DNA of 64,000 nt from G963422705 sp963422705 (GTDB taxonomy: Bacteria; Poribacteria; WGA-4E; WGA-3G): NCBI GenBank assembly GCA_963422705.1, contig OY730443.1, forward strand, positions 2,542,001 to 2,606,000. Direction: 5' to 3'. Below, piece by piece: positions 61,308 through 64,000 of this stretch. Each line of letters opens with the position of its first letter. Position 1 is the first letter of the stretch. Made by a program: the position numbers and the translations under genes. The notes under the pieces were generated by a model. That model saw nothing but the letters and a program-made list of their open reading frames with translations. It searched no databases and was not told the DNA's origin.

Positions 61308-62633
61308 ATGAAAAATGATAAGAAAGCAATTTTTGGCTGGTGCATGTATGACTGGGCGAATTCAGCCTATATAACCACGACTGCCGTTGCCTTGTTACCT
61401 AACTATTTTGCGAAAGCTATTGTTGGTGAAGGTGGCGTCACCATTGCCGGGCAGAACTTGAGTAGTGAAACGTTGTGGGCTTGGATGTTGGCAGCATCAG
61501 CACTCTTAGTCTTCCTATTCGCACCCATCCTTGGCGCTATCGCCGATTTCTCTTCAGCGAAAAAAAAGTTTCTGCTGAGTTTCGCATACGTGGGAAGCCT
61601 CTTTGCAACTTTACTCTTTTTCTCTACAACAGGTGATGTCGTCCTAACGGTGTGCCTCTTTATCGGCGCACAAGTCTGCTTTGTTGGCGCAAATGTTTTT
61701 TACGATGCTTTTTTACCACACATCGCTTCTGAAGCCAGATTGGATGCGGTATCTGCTAAAGGTTACGCGTTTGGGTATATCGGGGGCGGAACTCAATTTG
61801 CCATTGCCCTGGGGCTCGTCTCGATGCACAAAGCATTGAGAGTGAGTCTAGCAATGGCAGTCCGACTCGGGATGGCAATGGCTGGACTTTGGTGGGCAGG
61901 ATGGACACTTTTAACCGCTAAGTACCTAAAAGAAGAGAAAGCCCCTCATGCGTTTGATGAAGAATCCGATAAGTTACCGGGAATTAAAGCTTATCTTGCT
62001 CGCGGAATTCGGCACACGCTAGCAACCGCTAAAAAGGTGAGGCAATTTAAACATCTCACTCTCTTTTTGGTTGCCTATATGATTTATAATGATGGGATCC
62101 ATACAGTGACGAGCATGGCGACAATTTACGGTACCGAAACGTTAAAGCTTTCAACAACAGTACTCATGGTGACACTCCTCGTTATCCAAATGATTGCGAT
62201 AGCAGGCGCGCTACTATTCGGGTGGTTCGCGGAACGCATCGGCACAAAACGGGCCATCGTCTTCGCCCTAGTTCTCTGGAGCGGGGTTGTCATCTATGGG
62301 TATTTTATTGATAGTGCAATGCAATACTTCCTCCTAGGCGTGGTTGTTGGTATTGTGCTTGGAGGGACGCAGGCACTAAGTCGTTCCTTCTATGGAGCGA
62401 TGATTCCACAACAGGCGAGTGCGGAATTTTATGGATTCTATTCAGTATTTAGCAAGTTTTCCGCGATTTGGGGGCCGCTTGTGTTTGGCGTTATCCGTCA
62501 TGTTACAGGGAGTGCCCGCCAGGCAATCATCTCACTTATCGTTTTCTTTCTTGTTGGACTGGGCTTATTATGTTTCGTAGATGAGGAGAAGGCGAAGAGA
62601 GATAGACTGAGATTTGACTTGCCCGATAAGTAG
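61308..62633 (+). CDS. UMF1-type major facilitator (Atg22-like) transporter
   Basis: 441 residues with about 12 hydrophobic segments. Family start FGWCMYDWANSAYITTTAVA; FAPILGAIADFSSAKKK after helix 2; FVGANVFYDAFLPHIA; then KGYAFGYIGGG. A central loop with KLPGIKAYLARGIRHT; second half YNDGIHTVTSMATIYG and GGTQALSRSFYGAMIP. Family knowledge: UMF1 permeases are related to the yeast vacuolar amino-acid effluxer Atg22; bacterial substrates are largely unknown. GGCGGGG precedes the ATG. Confidence 0.88.
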   Translation: MKNDKKAIFGWCMYDWANSAYITTTAVALLPNYFAKAIVGEGGVTIAGQNLSSETLWAWMLAASALLVFLFAPILGAIADFSSAKKKFLLSFAYVGSLFATLLFFSTTGDVVLTVCLFIGAQVCFVGANVFYDAFLPHIASEARLDAVSAKGYAFGYIGGGTQFAIALGLVSMHKALRVSLAMAVRLGMAMAGLWWAGWTLLTAKYLKEEKAPHAFDEESDKLPGIKAYLARGIRHTLATAKKVRQFKHLTLFLVAYMIYNDGIHTVTSMATIYGTETLKLSTTVLMVTLLVIQMIAIAGALLFGWFAERIGTKRAIVFALVLWSGVVIYGYFIDSAMQYFLLGVVVGIVLGGTQALSRSFYGAMIPQQASAEFYGFYSVFSKFSAIWGPLVFGVIRHVTGSARQAIISLIVFFLVGLGLLCFVDEEKAKRDRLRFDLPDK

Positions 62634-62728
62634 GCATCGCGTCACGGAAGACAAAACCACCTGTACTTGAGGAGGAAAATGTTGTGAATGTGAGGCGACA
62701 GGAGGGGGCTGTCCCCTATGCGCCCTGG

Positions 62729-63733
62729 TTAGTTCACTACCTCGAAAATAATTGGGAGCTCAAGCCGTAAGCTGCTGCCGTACTGTCCCTCCGGAAAGGG
62801 CGGATAAGGCACACCGTTTTGGACAGCTGCAATTGCTGCATTGTCAAGTGCCCTGGAGCCGGAAGAATTGGCCACATCGGTATTCCTTACGGTACCGTCC
62901 TTAAGAATCGTAAACCGGACGGTTGTCGAGCTGCCCTTTTCTAAATTCCGTACGCTGGGCGGGAAACGTTGGGCGCGTTGAATGCGTTCTCGGACGGTTT
63001 TCAAGAATTCGTTAAATGACTGTTTTGAATCTCCCAAATTGATAGAAGCGAGTTCAAGATTGTTAAGTTCATTAAATTCGGTTTGCGCGAGGCTTGTCCC
63101 CACATCCATTCTTTCTACAAAACTAACGGTTTCAAACTTCGGCACTTCAAACCTCGGCACCGTTGTAACGATGTTCGCCTGTCGTGAAGCACTAAACAGC
63201 TCTTTACCGATTCCCTCGGTGCTAGGGGCGAGTACGGGGCGCGTAGAAATATCGCTGGTAGGTAAAGTGAAACGCGCAGTACCCATTGGAATTTTTGCAC
63301 TTGTTGTTACAGCGTTCCCTTTCGGGGCCCGAATCTTCAAGGGCTTCAGTTTCTCAGCTCGTCGCCTTGCACGAGGCGGGGTTCGCCGAATCGGTTTAGG
63401 CTTTGCATGAGTAACAACCACACTCTGTACCGTGTCCTCATTCATGTGTAAAACTGTTTTGCGGACAATATAGATACCGGCAATCACAAAGACAATGGCA
63501 TGCAAACCGATAGATGTTGCTATCGCGAATTTTCTAACAGTGGTTTTCCATTTTTTTGCGGACACCCGATGTTGGCGATGGACATCAACAATTGTCATTG
63601 AGACATGAGCCGTTTTCGCCGCTGCCGCCCGCTTTTTTGCGATAGGCGGAGATGGCTGCCCCGCCATTATCTTTTTTCGCCGCTGCTTTCTTTTTTTCAT
63701 GCCCAGTGAGTCATTAGAGCGTGCATCCCTCAT
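62729..63733 (-). CDS. TonB-family energy transducer
   Basis: 334 residues from ATG 63733 (a TTG at 63742 sits next to GGAGGA and is an alternative). A basic N-terminal region and one membrane segment (FAIATSIGLHAIVFVIAGIY, with the conserved S-x-x-x-H). Pro/Lys/Arg-rich periplasmic linker, then the C-terminal TonB domain: RERIQRAQRFPPSVRNLEKG, STTVRFTILKDGTVRNTDVA, LDNAAIAAVQNGVPYPPFPE. Long cytoplasmic extension of about 70 residues is unusual. Transfers inner-membrane energy to TonB-dependent receptors such as the one at 20-22 kb. Confidence 0.85.
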   Translation of the reverse strand: MRDARSNDSLGMKKRKQRRKKIMAGQPSPPIAKKRAAAAKTAHVSMTIVDVHRQHRVSAKKWKTTVRKFAIATSIGLHAIVFVIAGIYIVRKTVLHMNEDTVQSVVVTHAKPKPIRRTPPRARRRAEKLKPLKIRAPKGNAVTTSAKIPMGTARFTLPTSDISTRPVLAPSTEGIGKELFSASRQANIVTTVPRFEVPKFETVSFVERMDVGTSLAQTEFNELNNLELASINLGDSKQSFNEFLKTVRERIQRAQRFPPSVRNLEKGSSTTVRFTILKDGTVRNTDVANSSGSRALDNAAIAAVQNGVPYPPFPEGQYGSSLRLELPIIFEVVN

Positions 63734-63838
63734 AAAGTTCAATCCTCCAAATTTGATTGATAGTCCCAGGTGTTCATTTAAATTGGATTGATTCAGCGCG
63801 TTGTCACAAAAAGTTTATGGGTTAGACATAAATGAGAA

Positions 63839-64000
63839 TTAGGCTTTGTAACTTAGAAACTTGTAGAAATTATCCTTAGCAATGACGGCACCGAGAATCT
63901 TCGGTTCCACGGTTTTACCGTCATGATTACGTAATGTCAAAACTGTCCCCCGGAAAAGTTGGAAACCGTCATAGCTTACTGTCGGTTTTGTGAAGCGAAT
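63839..64000 (-). CDS. unidentified protein, C-terminal 53 residues only
   Basis: An open frame enters from the right edge and ends at TAA 63841-63839: RFTKPTVSYDGFQLFRGTVL, TLRNHDGKTVEPKILGAVIA, KDNFYKFLSYKA. Composition is coding-like. No family recognised from this piece. Confidence 0.5.
   Translation of the reverse strand: MRFTKPTVSYDGFQLFRGTVLTLRNHDGKTVEPKILGAVIAKDNFYKFLSYKA

Noticed and set aside
1..64000. tRNA, rRNA and riboswitch genes
   Set aside because: I looked for cloverleaf signatures and conserved riboswitch cores while reading and saw none convincing; a covariance-model scan would be needed to be certain.

Overview
The window reads as a chromosomal contig from a member of Candidatus Poribacteria or a close relative. 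The main evidence is a secreted-protein C-terminus built around NYPNPFNPETWIPYQLA on two leucine-rich-repeat (LRR) proteins, dockerin and cohesin modules, two phytanoyl-CoA dioxygenase-like genes, a rhamnonate dehydratase-like enolase, a Gfo/Idh/MocA oxidoreductase and a Xaa-Pro peptidase. The assignment rests on remembered family resemblance, not on a search. TonB parts, a TonB-dependent receptor and several outer-membrane barrels indicate a diderm cell envelope. No rRNA, tRNA or CRISPR array was recognised.

Layout. 1-6.2 kb: a minus-strand series with a BatA/VWA protein (cut by the window edge), a transglutaminase, a small rRNA-methyltransferase-like protein, a TPR/TolB-propeller lipoprotein and two small membrane proteins. 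6.2-19.4 kb: an accessory region with remnants of an M42 peptidase and a DNA methyltransferase (Mod), a 2194-residue LRR/lamin-tail protein, broken small genes, a cluster of an HTH protein and three envelope proteins, and an IS605-type tnpB element whose tnpB is frameshifted. 19.4-34.7 kb: metabolic and envelope genes (dioxygenase, TonB receptor, DUF4159, DUF1854 plus ABC exporter, dehydratase, oxidoreductase, L,D-transpeptidase-like, VTT membrane protein, 3-hydroxyacyl-CoA dehydrogenase, rsmI). 34.7-51.5 kb: HtrA-like protease, acetamidase, dioxygenase, an SDR with a complete oligopeptide ABC operon (D-F-A-B-C order), ECF sigma/anti-sigma pair, pepP, rpiA and an outer-membrane protein. 51.5-58.7 kb: two large secreted modular LRR proteins, one of them carrying two heme-c motifs. 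58.7-64 kb: RNHCP protein, M20 peptidase, a cupin with a strong tandem-operator promoter, an MFS transporter, TonB, and a final partial gene.

How the genes work together. The oligopeptide importer, M20 and M24 peptidases, acetamidase, rhamnonate dehydratase-like enzyme and oxidoreductases suggest a heterotroph using peptides and sugar acids. The LRR, dockerin and cohesin proteins look like a cell-surface or exported recognition apparatus. TonB and the receptor provide outer-membrane uptake.

Reading frames are broken by one base in several otherwise conserved genes (ABC exporter N-terminus, hydroxyacyl-CoA dehydrogenase N-terminus, tnpB, Mod remnant, a coiled-coil protein). This means either real decay or consensus errors in the assembly, and reads would be needed to decide. 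Starts were chosen from ribosome-binding sites and signal peptides where possible.
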